Shown here: one piece after another, positions 1-6,583 of the stretch
Position numbering within the stretch: the first letter of the stretch is position 1
Layout: each line of letters starts with the position of its first letter
Assembly: GCA_002789895.1 (NCBI GenBank)
Contig: PFUC01000072.1
Location: forward strand, 1 to 17,046
Direction: 5' to 3'
Length of the DNA stretch: 17,046 bases
From: Candidatus Collierbacteria bacterium CG_4_9_14_3_um_filter_43_16
Lineage (GTDB): Bacteria > Patescibacteriota > Microgenomatia > UBA1400 > MFAQ01
Translations under genes and position numbers: made by a program
Notes under the pieces: generated by a model
What the model saw: only the letters and a program-made list of their open reading frames with translations
The model's database searches: none
Told to the model about the DNA's origin: nothing

Positions 1-1057
1 CCTCGATAAGTCGATTGGCGTAACCCCATTCGTTATCGTACCAGGCTAACACTTTGACCATGGTGCCGTCGACTACTCTGGTCATGTCCATATCGACGAT
101 GCTGGACTCCGGACGGCCGATGATATCAGAGGAGACAATAGGTTCATCCGTCACAGCCAAAATACCTTTGTATCTAGGAGATCGTGAGGCGTCTATAAAG
201 ATCTCGTTTATTTCCTCAATGGAGGTAGATCTTTGGGTGATAAAGGTAAAATCGGTAATCGACCCGGTAAGAACAGGAACCCGTAGTGAGATTCCGTCAA
301 ACAATCCTTTTAATTCCGGAATTGCTTGGGTGGCGGCGATGGCGGCACCGGTACTGGTGGGTACAATGTTCATCGCAGCAGCCCGAGAACGACGTCGGTC
401 GCGGTGGGAGTTGTCCTGAAGATTTTGATCGTCGGTGTAGCCATGCACAGTAGTTAACATGGCTTTAAGGATACCGAGCTTTTCGTGAAGAATGTCTGCC
501 ACCGGAGCAACACTATTGGTAGTGCACGAAGCGTTGCTGATGACGGAAATAACATTAACCCTATCTTTATGAAAGATTTCTTTGTCATTGACTCCCAGAA
601 CGGCTGTAGGGACTCCTGGTCCTTTGGCAGGTGCCGAAAGAACGACCATCTTAACCCCACCACAAATATGAAGAATGGCTTTTTCCAGAGAAGTAAAGGC
701 ACCGGTAGATTCGATAACGATTTCGGTACCATATTTGTCCCAGGGAATCCGTGAAGGATCTCTTTGGGCGAGGACAGGAACGCACAGTTCTTTTTTTGGA
801 TGTTTGATATGTAAATAGCCCAGTAGAGGGTTGACATCGGTAACAGTGTCCGGCTTTTGAACTTCTTCAGTCGAAATTTCATAAGGTAAAGGACCATAAG
901 AAGTGTCGTATTTAAGGAGATAGGCCCAACCGTTGACCCCTTGAGACCCGGAAGTATTGATGGCGACAAGATTGGATTCGTCGAGATGGCTGGCGAGCCA
1001 GACGCGAGTTGCGGAGCGACCGATGCGGCCGAAGCCGTTGATGGAAAAATTTGTCAT
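1..1057 (-). CDS. gap: Glyceraldehyde-3-phosphate dehydrogenase, C-terminus cut by window edge
   Basis: Cytosolic glycolytic enzyme that oxidises glyceraldehyde-3-phosphate to 1,3-bisphosphoglycerate with NAD(P). I translated 352 codons from ATG 1057. Visible are the Rossmann start NGFGRIGR (residues 7-14), the catalytic SNASCTTN with Cys178, TTVHGYTDDQ, the PTSTGAA phosphate site, and the late WYDNEWGYANRL just before the edge, so only about 10-15 residues are missing. The catalytic Cys sits near 150 in E. coli GapA. The shift comes largely from a segment at about 51-102 that is roughly 18 residues longer than in E. coli. Where NAD-specific enzymes have IND after the second strand, this one has INT (Thr35), so the Asp that usually binds the NAD ribose is absent; NADP use is possible but inferred. 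The gene lies 45 nt after pgk on the same strand, probably co-transcribed. No Shine-Dalgarno site is seen before the ATG. Confidence 0.97.
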   Translation of the reverse strand, partial: MTNFSINGFGRIGRSATRVWLASHLDESNLVAINTSGSQGVNGWAYLLKYDTSYGPLPYEISTEEVQKPDTVTDVNPLLGYLHIKHPKKELCVPVLAQRDPSRIPWDKYGTEIVIESTGAFTSLEKAILHICGGVKMVVLSAPAKGPGVPTAVLGVNDKEIFHKDRVNVISVISNASCTTNSVAPVADILHEKLGILKAMLTTVHGYTDDQNLQDNSHRDRRRSRAAAMNIVPTSTGAAIAATQAIPELKGLFDGISLRVPVLTGSITDFTFITQRSTSIEEINEIFIDASRSPRYKGILAVTDEPIVSSDIIGRPESSIVDMDMTRVVDGTMVKVLAWYDNEWGYANRLIE

Positions 1058-1102
1058 AGAGGTAGAGTAATAGTAACTAATTAAACTGTAGCACAAGCTA
1101 CC

Positions 1103-2065
1103 CTATTTGAGGATGTCGAGGAGAGGGTGGGTGCCGGTAGCCAAGAAGTCGAGCATGGCGCCGCCGCCGGTGCTGACAAAGGCAAAATCGGTGTAGTTGA
1201 AGCCTAAGTCTGGAATGGCGGCAACAGTGTCACCACCACCAAGAACGGTTAATGCCGAGCTATCTTTGAGGGCCTGGAAGACCTCTTTGGTGGCTTTGGA
1301 GTGGACTCCATCCTCATAGACACCTAGCGGACCATTTAGGACAACCGTTTTTGCCTCAGAAATGGCGTTTTTGAACAGGGAAGTCGTTCCTTCATTTATA
1401 TCCAAACCGTCGAGAGTCAGATGGTCCGGTGAGGCGAATTTACCGCCAAGAAGAGTCTTGTCGAACTTGGGTGTGATTTCCTTGATTATTTCGAGTTTGT
1501 CAGGCTTGGCTCCAGAAGCTATAAGCAGCGAAGGGTGGGCGGGTTCGTGTAAGATCCCTTGGAAGATAGAAACTTCCCTATCAAACTGAAAACCTGTACG
1601 TGTAGGGGTAACTTCGGGTATTATTTGGAGGCTGGTACAGGGCCGGTAATTGGCAAAAGCTTCGTAAATATAGATATCGGCGCCATGACTCAATTCTCTG
1701 CCAAATTCCCTCGTAATAGATTCTTCCCGTGGATCGAACCTCAAGTTCTCCATTAGAGCGAGGGGGAGTTCCCCCTTCCAACACTCCCCTGGAGAAAAAC
1801 CCGAAGATATAAATAAAATATCTTGATGAGTCAATCTTTTTAGATCGTCTCGAACCGGAGCGAGGCTAAAGGCAGGATCTAGTTCTTCAGGGCGACCCAA
1901 ATGCCCTATCAGACAGGTCCGGTGAGCATGCTCCAGACAAAGCTTGAGAGTAGGTAAAAGCGACTCAAGCCGGAAAGTGTTCTCTACTCTGCTATCCTTG
2001 ATGGGCACGTCCAAATCGGCTCTGAGAAGAACGTTTTTACCCTTGAGTTCATTGGCTGTAATCAT
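1103..2065 (-). CDS. pgk: Phosphoglycerate kinase, short divergent form
   Basis: Transfers phosphate from 1,3-bisphosphoglycerate to ADP, the step after GAPDH, which lies 45 nt downstream. Recognisable blocks in order are RADLDVPI (family RVDFNVPL), an NTFR...LLPTLK segment, GHLGRP, ENLRFDPREE, DIYIYEAFANYRP (a degenerate form of the family NDAFGTAHR block), GAKPDKLEII, LNGPLGVYE, GGGDTVAAI and the final STGGGAMLDFL. The chosen ATG at 2065 gives 320 aa; a GTG at 2101 would add 12 residues, but family homology begins just after the ATG (ITANELKGKNVLLRADL). Most PGKs have about 390-400 residues. The loss is concentrated in the C-domain between the GGKFASPD and DINEGT blocks, where most PGKs carry some 60 more residues. 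Catalytic glycine-rich loops are kept, so it may be active. The fold call is secure; activity is inferred. Confidence 0.93.
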   Translation of the reverse strand: MITANELKGKNVLLRADLDVPIKDSRVENTFRLESLLPTLKLCLEHAHRTCLIGHLGRPEELDPAFSLAPVRDDLKRLTHQDILFISSGFSPGECWKGELPLALMENLRFDPREESITREFGRELSHGADIYIYEAFANYRPCTSLQIIPEVTPTRTGFQFDREVSIFQGILHEPAHPSLLIASGAKPDKLEIIKEITPKFDKTLLGGKFASPDHLTLDGLDINEGTTSLFKNAISEAKTVVLNGPLGVYEDGVHSKATKEVFQALKDSSALTVLGGGDTVAAIPDLGFNYTDFAFVSTGGGAMLDFLATGTHPLLDILK

Positions 2066-2133
2066 ATAGATTGAGTTTACCACTGAGATAAGTTTAGGCA
2101 CAGATTGGGCTGATAGACAGGGTGGCTGTATCC

Positions 2134-2153
2134 ACTCGGAGTACGCTCGGGAC
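2134..2153 (+). repeat. Dispersed-repeat-like motif in pgk/M23 intergenic region
   Basis: ACTCGGA, then 4 nt, then GCTCGGGAC. The same arrangement (ACTCGGA, 6 nt, GCTCAGGAC) occurs inside tsaD at 16479-16500, and a related GGCTCGGG occurs in the nucleotidyltransferase gene near 12085. The surrounding 2130-2175 stretch is full of CTCGG pentamers. It resembles short palindromic chromosomal repeats found in many bacteria (inference). Confidence 0.4.
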
Positions 2154-2176
2154 CTCGGCCTAGTAAGGCGCTCGGT

Positions 2177-2206
2177 TTGACTTTAGGTAGTTTGATATGA
2201 TATGAT
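2177..2206 (+). promoter_or_regulatory. Sigma70-type promoter for the M23 peptidase gene
   Basis: TTGACT at 2177-2182 and TATGAT at 2201-2206 are separated by 18 nt, each matching 5 of 6 consensus bases. The expected transcription start is near 2213, about 54 nt before the chosen ATG. A second TATGAT at 2196-2201 overlaps the first but its spacing to the -35 is poor. Confidence 0.6.
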
Positions 2207-2213
2207 ACTGTTT

Positions 2214-2237
2214 CGCTTGAGAGATTGAGCGTTTTTT
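2214..2237 (+). promoter_or_regulatory. Short hairpin plus T-run in the M23 leader
   Basis: CGCTT (2214-2218) can pair with GAGCG (2227-2231, one G-T pair), followed by six T at 2232-2237. It lies right after the predicted transcription start. It has intrinsic-terminator layout but only a 5-bp stem, so termination would be weak; it might attenuate the leader. Confidence 0.25.
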
Positions 2238-2246
2238 GTGCCTTAC

Positions 2247-2262
2247 GCGGGCTATCGCCCGC
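2247..2262 (+). repeat. GC-rich palindrome just before the M23 start codon
   Basis: A perfect 6-bp inverted repeat GCGGGC (2247-2252) and GCCCGC (2257-2262) with a TATC loop ends 4 nt before ATG 2267. In the mRNA it would occlude the initiation region. It resembles the GGGCGGGA/TCCCGCCC palindrome at 7914-7933 in composition. Confidence 0.5.
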
Positions 2263-2266
2263 ATCT

Positions 2267-2857
2267 ATGATACAAATACAACCCAAAAAAAGAACATCTC
2301 ATCCCATCTCCAAACTCTTCAGGCCGATGTTCGAAAAAAGAAATTTAAAAGCCGCCTTGGGCGGTGTGATTTCCATGACTACATTGGCTTCGGGCATGTT
2401 TGTATTGCCGGGAGACCAAACTATCTTAGCCTCAACCAATATCCAACCTTTCGATGAAAACATAGTAATCGAGACCAAGAGGGGCTTGGTAACTGTGATT
2501 CCGGAAAACACAGGCGTATCGCAAGAATTCCATTATGGACACCCTGGTTTAGACATTACTGCCTCATTGGGGTCGAAAATCCACCCACTTAAAGACGGTG
2601 TCGTAGTTCTCATGAGTTTTACCAGATGGGACTATGGCCGATCTGTGGTCATCGACCACGGAAACGGGCTTCAGACCAGATATGCTCATATGGGAAAGAT
2701 TTTTGTGGAAGAGGGAGAGAAAGTTACTACAGACATGACGGTCGGTGAAGTGGGACTTACCGGTAGAACAACCGGACCCCACCTCCATATCGAGGTACTA
2801 AAGAATGGTCGAATGGTAAACCCAAGATCGTATTTGTCTCTTACGAAGGCTAACTAA
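2267..2857 (+). CDS. M23-family metallopeptidase, membrane-anchored
   Basis: Probable peptidoglycan endopeptidase of the LytM/M23 type, a zinc enzyme acting outside the membrane. The 196-aa protein starts with a basic tail, has one hydrophobic segment at about 29-47 (signal anchor), then the peptidase domain from about 78 to 188. Zinc-site residues are visible: H92 and D96 in HPGLD, H141 in YAHMG, and H172/H174 in PHLHIEV. A TTG at 2225 is in frame and would add 14 residues, but the added stretch would encode the palindrome at 2247-2262 and looks untranslated, so ATG 2267 is preferred. No Shine-Dalgarno sequence is seen. It stands alone, divergent from pgk, with its own promoter at 2177-2206. 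The substrate bond is not determinable from sequence. Confidence 0.93.
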   Translation: MIQIQPKKRTSHPISKLFRPMFEKRNLKAALGGVISMTTLASGMFVLPGDQTILASTNIQPFDENIVIETKRGLVTVIPENTGVSQEFHYGHPGLDITASLGSKIHPLKDGVVVLMSFTRWDYGRSVVIDHGNGLQTRYAHMGKIFVEEGEKVTTDMTVGEVGLTGRTTGPHLHIEVLKNGRMVNPRSYLSLTKAN

Positions 2858-2930
2858 AGATTTCAACAGTTTTGTGTGTAACTTAGACTGATTTATCCGT
2901 TGATTTTGTTGTGTGAATAACCTCTTTTTT

Positions 2931-2985
2931 TTGTGGATATGTTGACTAGTGATAAAATATTGAAAACGAACACTTACAAAGGAGG
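2931..2985 (+). promoter_or_regulatory. Extended -10 promoter and strong Shine-Dalgarno for the 126-aa gene
   Basis: TG-A-TAAAAT forms an extended -10 at 2950-2958, with a weak -35 TTGTGG at 2931-2936 (16-nt spacer to the hexamer). AAAGGAGG at 2978-2985 is a near-perfect ribosome-binding site 4 nt before GTG 2990, and it decides the start. Such a strong site is rare among the other genes in this window. Confidence 0.55.
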
Positions 2986-2989
2986 CTAC

Positions 2990-3370
2990 GTGGACGAACT
3001 AACATATTTTGTTGGGTACGATTTGCTGGCTATTCGTACCATTATGAAAGGTAATAGTCGCGGTTGCGATATAGCGATACACAAAGGTGTCAATTATGTA
3101 ATTATTTTTGTTCTGACTGAGGTTTCCCTACCAGATATGGGGTTTGCGGATTACAATACAATGCAAAACGGAAACCGTCCTTCGTTCTTTACCCCAAAAT
3201 CAAAAGATGAGGTTCTTGAAATACTGTCGAAGCATTTCAGGTTGGTTAACAAGGGGCGGTGGAAACTAGTCCATTCCCATACCACCCATGTTGGGCATGT
3301 CAGGAGTGGCACTCTTCTCTTCCGGAATGTCGTACGCCCCAAAATAACTAAATTAAACCAACGGTCTTAA
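2990..3370 (+). CDS. Hypothetical protein, 126 aa, reading through a duplicated groEL tail
   Basis: Not recognised. GTG 2990 is chosen because AAAGGAGG lies 4 nt upstream; an ATG at 2933 in the same frame has no such site. The first ~94 residues look like a compact mixed alpha/beta domain (hydrophobic strand YVIIFVLTEV at about 35-44, amphipathic helix SKDEVLEILSKHF). From about residue 95 to the end the reading frame crosses the antisense of the extra groEL tail (3272-3332), giving residues such as VGHVRSGTLLFRN. It then ends 23 nt inside the convergent 353-aa gene. The C-terminal third may therefore be acquired rather than native. The strong ribosome-binding site and GTG start differ from neighbours and hint at foreign origin (inference). 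Confidence 0.6.
   Translation: MDELTYFVGYDLLAIRTIMKGNSRGCDIAIHKGVNYVIIFVLTEVSLPDMGFADYNTMQNGNRPSFFTPKSKDEVLEILSKHFRLVNKGRWKLVHSHTTHVGHVRSGTLLFRNVVRPKITKLNQRS
3266..3331 (-). pseudogene. Orphan groEL 3' fragment (last 21 codons plus stop)
   Basis: On the minus strand this reads DIPEEKSATPDMPNMGG then MGMD and a TAG stop, an unmistakable GroEL Met-Gly tail. The intact GroEL here ends DIPEEKSATPAMPNMGG then MDM. The fragment has no upstream groEL body: homology to groEL stops sharply at 3332. It differs from the intact tail by a nonsynonymous Asp/Ala change, synonymous Gly codon changes and a different last few codons, so it is either an old copy or derived from another groEL allele. Confidence 0.85.
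3272..3332 (-). repeat. 61-bp direct repeat, copy A (groEL tail)
   Basis: It aligns without gaps to 4477-4537 with 56 of 61 positions identical; 48 of the bases (3285-3332) have only one mismatch. Both copies have the same orientation, 1205 bp apart. Similarity ends abruptly beyond 3332/4537. The enclosed segment holds one gene of 353 aa. Confidence 0.9.
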
Positions 3371-4409
3371 AAAGTTCCAATACGTCTGCTCCTGAAACCT
3401 TTCCTTCTCCTTCTTCAAAATCAAGTACCCTTTCGACTGCTTCAGGGTTTATATTGTCGCCTGATCTCGACATATGTACATTCGATAAATTCCACGAATT
3501 TTCATAAATTAAATTCCCGATCGAACCGAGCTTTCTCTTTAGATAAGTTTCCCGTCCATGACTTGCGAAATTTGACCGTACCAATTCGTCAACCATTGCC
3601 CACATCCATTGAATTGCTGCTTTTAAGACTTGACCTTGCATTGTCTCATCTGGAAGATAACATTCATCCTCTTTGATTATTATCATTTTTTCCATGATCA
3701 GACGCAGGCATCTTTCATTTTCTGAATTGTTGGATATTTGATTGAAATCCATGCTTTCAAAATGTCTTTCCAGAGCTAAATTTTCTATTCTGTTCCCTGC
3801 CTCTCTGACCCCAGACAGATCTCCATCTTTACTGATTTTTTTGATGTTTGAATTGATGTTTTTGACCATATCCAAAGTGATATCTGGTCTCAATCGATTG
3901 CCAACAATTACCTTGTTGTTTAGTGCCTCGACAATTTTCTGATTGTCACCTAAAAATTTGATTTTTTGTCGATTCATTTCCGCTGTACAAGCAAATTCAA
4001 TCAATACTCCACACATTAGTTTCTTTCTATCTGCGTGAGAACCGGCAACTACTTTTATCCATTCGATTAGTTCATTGTCATTAGATTGTGTACCAATAGT
4101 ATCGACCACTCTGGTTAATATATATTTCCAGTCCCAATCGAAGTCACCTAGTTTGGCCATAACTTCCCCTTCAATTTCTTCAAGTAATGCATCTTGACCC
4201 TCATTACGGTATTTTTGCATTTCTCCTAAGAACTCTGAGTTCTGACGTTGATAAATTTGTGAACATTCGCTTTCAATTGACTTTTGTGCTTGATCCTTTA
4301 TTTGCCGTGCCTCATCTGAGCCGTTTGGGTATACAAAATTGAATATTTTGATTAAGTTTGTTTCTGGCCTTTGGTCTTTTGGCTCAAACGATTCTGTCTC
4401 TTTACACAT
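3348..4409 (-). CDS. Hypothetical protein, 353 aa, cargo between two groEL tails
   Basis: Not recognised. It has no signal peptide or clear membrane segment, so it is probably cytosolic and largely helical. The N-terminal third is highly charged and coiled-coil-like (about 30-85: KDQAQKSIESECSQIYQRQN and EGQDALLEEIEGEVM). A Trp-rich patch DFDWDWKYI follows, and a second IQWMWAMVDELV patch lies in the C-terminal third. I see no Walker, HTH, DDE, tyrosine- or serine-recombinase signature. The chosen ATG 4409 is preferred over the longer frame from 4517, which would run back through the groEL tail and the terminator; a perfect TATAAT lies 6 nt before it (4416-4421), implying a leaderless transcript. 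The stop is 15 nt from copy A of the repeat. The region looks more A+T-rich than neighbours by eye. Confidence 0.8.
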   Translation of the reverse strand: MCKETESFEPKDQRPETNLIKIFNFVYPNGSDEARQIKDQAQKSIESECSQIYQRQNSEFLGEMQKYRNEGQDALLEEIEGEVMAKLGDFDWDWKYILTRVVDTIGTQSNDNELIEWIKVVAGSHADRKKLMCGVLIEFACTAEMNRQKIKFLGDNQKIVEALNNKVIVGNRLRPDITLDMVKNINSNIKKISKDGDLSGVREAGNRIENLALERHFESMDFNQISNNSENERCLRLIMEKMIIIKEDECYLPDETMQGQVLKAAIQWMWAMVDELVRSNFASHGRETYLKRKLGSIGNLIYENSWNLSNVHMSRSGDNINPEAVERVLDFEEGEGKVSGADVLELFKTVGLI

Positions 4410-4415
4410 ATCTAG

Positions 4416-4421
4416 ATTATA
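4416..4421 (-). promoter_or_regulatory. -10 hexamer for the 353-aa gene
   Basis: A perfect TATAAT on the minus strand lies 6 nt upstream of ATG 4409, so transcription would begin at or next to the start codon. No convincing -35 is visible at the right spacing because the terminator hairpin occupies it. Confidence 0.5.
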
Positions 4422-4430
4422 TCTCAGAAC

Positions 4431-4459
4431 AAAAAAATCCCCGGTTAAAGGGATTTTTT
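4431..4459 (-). terminator. Intrinsic terminator after groEL
   Basis: On the minus strand an AAAAAATCCC arm pairs with GGGATTTTTT across an 8-nt loop, ending in a run of seven T. It begins 15 nt past the groEL stop. The symmetric A/T flanks could also allow function on the plus strand. Confidence 0.75.
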
Positions 4460-4473
4460 CTGCAAAGGACAAA

Positions 4474-6096
4474 TTACATATCCATGCCGCCCATGTTGGG
4501 CATGGCAGGAGTGGCACTCTTCTCTTCCGGAATGTCGGTGATGAGACATTCGGTCGTCAGAATCATACTGGCTACAGAGGCGGCGTTTTGTAGGGCCGAT
4601 CTAGTGACTTTGACAGGATCAAGGATACCGGCCTTAAGCATGTCTTCGAACTCTAAAGTGAGAGAATTAAAGCCGTATGAAAGGCTTTTGTTTTCTTCAA
4701 CCTTTTTGACCACCCAACCGTCGTCGGCTCCAGCATTTTTTGCCAACCAGCGGAGAGGCTGAGAAAGGGATTGCTTCACGATTTCAATTCCAACTTCTTC
4801 GTCTGAATTATCAGCCTTGATGTTTTTTAAGGCCTGACCGGCGCGAATGAGGGCAACTCCACCTCCAGGAACTATGCCTTCGTCAATAGCGGCTTTAGTA
4901 GCCCCTACAGCATCCTTGACACGTTCCTTAAGCTCATTGAGCTCTACTTCAGTGGCGGCACCAACCTTAATGACAGCCACCCCACCGGCAAGTTTGGCAA
5001 CACGTTCTGCTAGTTTCTCTTTGTCGAATTCGGAAGTGGACTTTTCCAATTCGTGACGAATTTGGTCGAGGCGGGCTTTAAGAGCTTTTTTGTCCCCTTT
5101 TCCGCCAATAATTTGGGTGTTATCTTTGTCGGACCAGACCCTATCGGCGCGTCCAAGATCCTCAATGGTAACAGAGTCGAGTTTGCGGCCGGTATCTTCG
5201 GAAATCAAGGTTCCACCAGTAAGGATGGCAATATCTTGTAGTAGTGCTTTTCGACGATCCCCAAAGGCAGGGGCCTTGAGGGCAAGAATATTAAAGGTGC
5301 CACGCATTTTATTGACGACTAAAGTGGCTAGAGCTTCTCCTTCAATGTCATCGGCGATGATAACAATGTTTTTGCTGACTTTCATCGTATTCTCAAGAAA
5401 AGGAAGAAGGTCGCTGATGGCGGAGATCTTTTGGTCACTGATGAGGATGTAAGGGTTTTCAATGACAGCTTCCATACTGGCTGGATCGGTGACAAAATAA
5501 GCGGAGGCATAGCCTTTGTCAAACTGCATGCCGTCTTTGTGTTCGATCTCAAACTCCATACCCTTTGATTCTTCGACGGTAACAACTCCATCACGACCGA
5601 CGAGTTTAAGTGCTTCGGCGATTTTGGCACCGATTTCCGGATTTTGAGCCGAAATAGTAGCGACTGACTGCCAGTCACTCTCGGAAAGATCAGTTTTTAT
5701 TTTTTGCAGTTCCCCTACTATGGCAGTAACCGCCTTATCGATCCCTCTTTTCATTTGCATCGGATTGGCACCGGCAGTGATGTTCTTCATACCGGCGAGG
5801 ACAATTTGTTGAGCCAAAAGAGTCGCGGTAGTGGTTCCGTCCCCGGCGATGTCGTTGGTTTTACTGGCAGCTTCCTTGACTAGCTGGGCACCCATGTTTT
5901 CAAAAAGATCGGCAAGCTCGACTTCTTTAGCTACGGAGACACCGTCGTGAAGGACGGCTGGGGCACCCCACTTTTTATCAATAGCCACATTGCGACCTTT
6001 AGGACCGAGTGTAGTAACCACGGCTCTGGCGAGCTTGTTAACTCCACTAACTAATTTGGTACGTGCTTCTTCGGCGAAAATAATTTGTTTGGCCAT
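4474..6096 (-). CDS. groEL: Chaperonin GroEL (60 kDa subunit)
   Basis: Cytosolic ATP-driven protein-folding chamber subunit, working with GroES. At 540 aa it has the normal family length. Visible are the N-terminal GPKGRNV block, the ATP-site GDGTTTAT (85-92), the apical-domain segment with EGEALATLVVNKMRG and APAFGDRRK, VIKVGAATEVELNELKERV, DEGIVPGGGVAL and the short Met-Gly tail PNMGGMDM. It is 38 nt downstream of groES and shares its promoter. The gene looks intact, but its last 61 bp are duplicated at 3272-3332, so the present 3' end may have been regenerated by an insertion or recombination. No Shine-Dalgarno is visible before ATG 6096; the stop is TAA. Confidence 0.98.
   Translation of the reverse strand: MAKQIIFAEEARTKLVSGVNKLARAVVTTLGPKGRNVAIDKKWGAPAVLHDGVSVAKEVELADLFENMGAQLVKEAASKTNDIAGDGTTTATLLAQQIVLAGMKNITAGANPMQMKRGIDKAVTAIVGELQKIKTDLSESDWQSVATISAQNPEIGAKIAEALKLVGRDGVVTVEESKGMEFEIEHKDGMQFDKGYASAYFVTDPASMEAVIENPYILISDQKISAISDLLPFLENTMKVSKNIVIIADDIEGEALATLVVNKMRGTFNILALKAPAFGDRRKALLQDIAILTGGTLISEDTGRKLDSVTIEDLGRADRVWSDKDNTQIIGGKGDKKALKARLDQIRHELEKSTSEFDKEKLAERVAKLAGGVAVIKVGAATEVELNELKERVKDAVGATKAAIDEGIVPGGGVALIRAGQALKNIKADNSDEEVGIEIVKQSLSQPLRWLAKNAGADDGWVVKKVEENKSLSYGFNSLTLEFEDMLKAGILDPVKVTRSALQNAASVASMILTTECLITDIPEEKSATPAMPNMGGMDM
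4477..4537 (-). repeat. 61-bp direct repeat, copy B (3' end of intact groEL)
   Basis: Partner of 3272-3332 (56/61 identical, same orientation). It covers the last codons of groEL up to, but not including, the TAA stop. Confidence 0.9.
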
Positions 6097-6134
6097 TTTT
6101 AGATATTTTAAATATTAAATTGTAAATTGCTCAT

Positions 6135-6446
6135 TTATTTCGAGACTATGGCGAGAATATCGTCGAACTTGAGGAATTGATACTCTGTGTCACCGATCTC
6201 AACTTCGTTGCCTCCCCATTTTTTATAGAGAACCGTATCGCCCACTTTGGCGGGTGAACTAACTTCGACACCACGGTCGTTAATTAATTTTCCACTGATT
6301 GCGAGAACGGTACCGTACTGAGGTTTTTCCTCATGTGAATCTGGTAAATAGAGCCCTGAAGCGGTCTTTTTTTCTTGTTTAGCCGGTTCGACCAAGAGAA
6401 AGCCTGGCGCTGGTTGAAGTTTTTTAACAGTAAGAGTGTTAACCAT
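6135..6446 (-). CDS. groES: Co-chaperonin GroES
   Basis: Forms the heptameric lid of the GroEL chamber in the cytosol. From ATG 6446 the protein has 103 aa, close to the usual ~95-100. It shows the family layout: QPAPGFLLVEPAKQEKKTASGLYLP (the mobile loop lies around KKTASGLYLP), YGTVLAISG, VGDTVLYKKWGGNEVEIGDTEY and FLKFDDILAIV. An in-frame start at 6539 would add 31 residues that only translate the palindromic repeat at 6473-6493, so it is rejected. It lies directly upstream of groEL in a two-gene operon with the promoter at 6554-6583. I see no CIRCE element in the leader. Confidence 0.96.
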   Translation of the reverse strand: MVNTLTVKKLQPAPGFLLVEPAKQEKKTASGLYLPDSHEEKPQYGTVLAISGKLINDRGVEVSSPAKVGDTVLYKKWGGNEVEIGDTEYQFLKFDDILAIVSK

Positions 6447-6472
6447 ATTTTTATTGGTGTTAATTGGTATGG

Positions 6473-6493
6473 ATTCCGGATTAAGTTCGGAAT
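6473..6493. repeat. REP-like palindrome in the groES leader
   Basis: ATTCCG (6473-6478) and CGGAAT (6488-6493) form a perfect inverted repeat around a 9-nt centre that can extend the stem with one A-T and two G-T pairs. The motif 'GTCATTCCGAACTTAATC' and its relatives are familiar as short dispersed repeats in many bacterial genomes. Here it lies in the 5' untranslated part of the groES mRNA. Confidence 0.65.
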
Positions 6494-6553
6494 GACAAGA
6501 GACTAGACTGGTTGAGTATATCAGAAAAATAGCAATCAACCGTCACGACTGCT

Positions 6554-6583
6554 ATTTTAAAAACTAAATGATTTTTTTGTCAA
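6554..6583 (-). promoter_or_regulatory. Promoter of the groES-groEL operon
   Basis: On the minus strand a perfect TTGACA (6583-6578) and TAAAAT (6559-6554) are 18 nt apart. Transcription should start near 6547, giving a leader of about 100 nt that includes the palindrome at 6473-6493. Confidence 0.7.

Noticed and set aside
454..969. Open frame of 171 codons on the minus strand within gap
   Set aside because: It is a shifted frame of gap; the GAPDH frame carries all the conserved motifs over the same bases.
1761..1776. AGGGGGA/TCCCCCT palindrome inside pgk
   Set aside because: A 7-bp stem with a 2-nt loop, but the protein there (KGELPLALMENLRF) aligns with normal PGK, so it is not an insertion and may be chance.
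2077..2286. Open frame on the minus strand upstream of pgk
   Set aside because: It translates repeat-like DNA and the M23 leader, has no domain pattern and overlaps pgk and the M23 promoter.
3272..4537. Insertion sequence or integron-like element with its own transposase
   Set aside because: Repeats are direct and derived from groEL, no terminal inverted repeats were found, and the enclosed gene shows no transposase or recombinase motif.
4339..4762. Plus-strand open frames antisense to the groEL tail
   Set aside because: They are antisense shadows of groEL and the terminator. The similar peptide in the 126-aa gene arises from the same antisense DNA, not from protein homology.
6447..6539. 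31-residue N-terminal extension of GroES
   Set aside because: It would translate the REP-like palindrome; GroES family homology begins only after ATG 6446.
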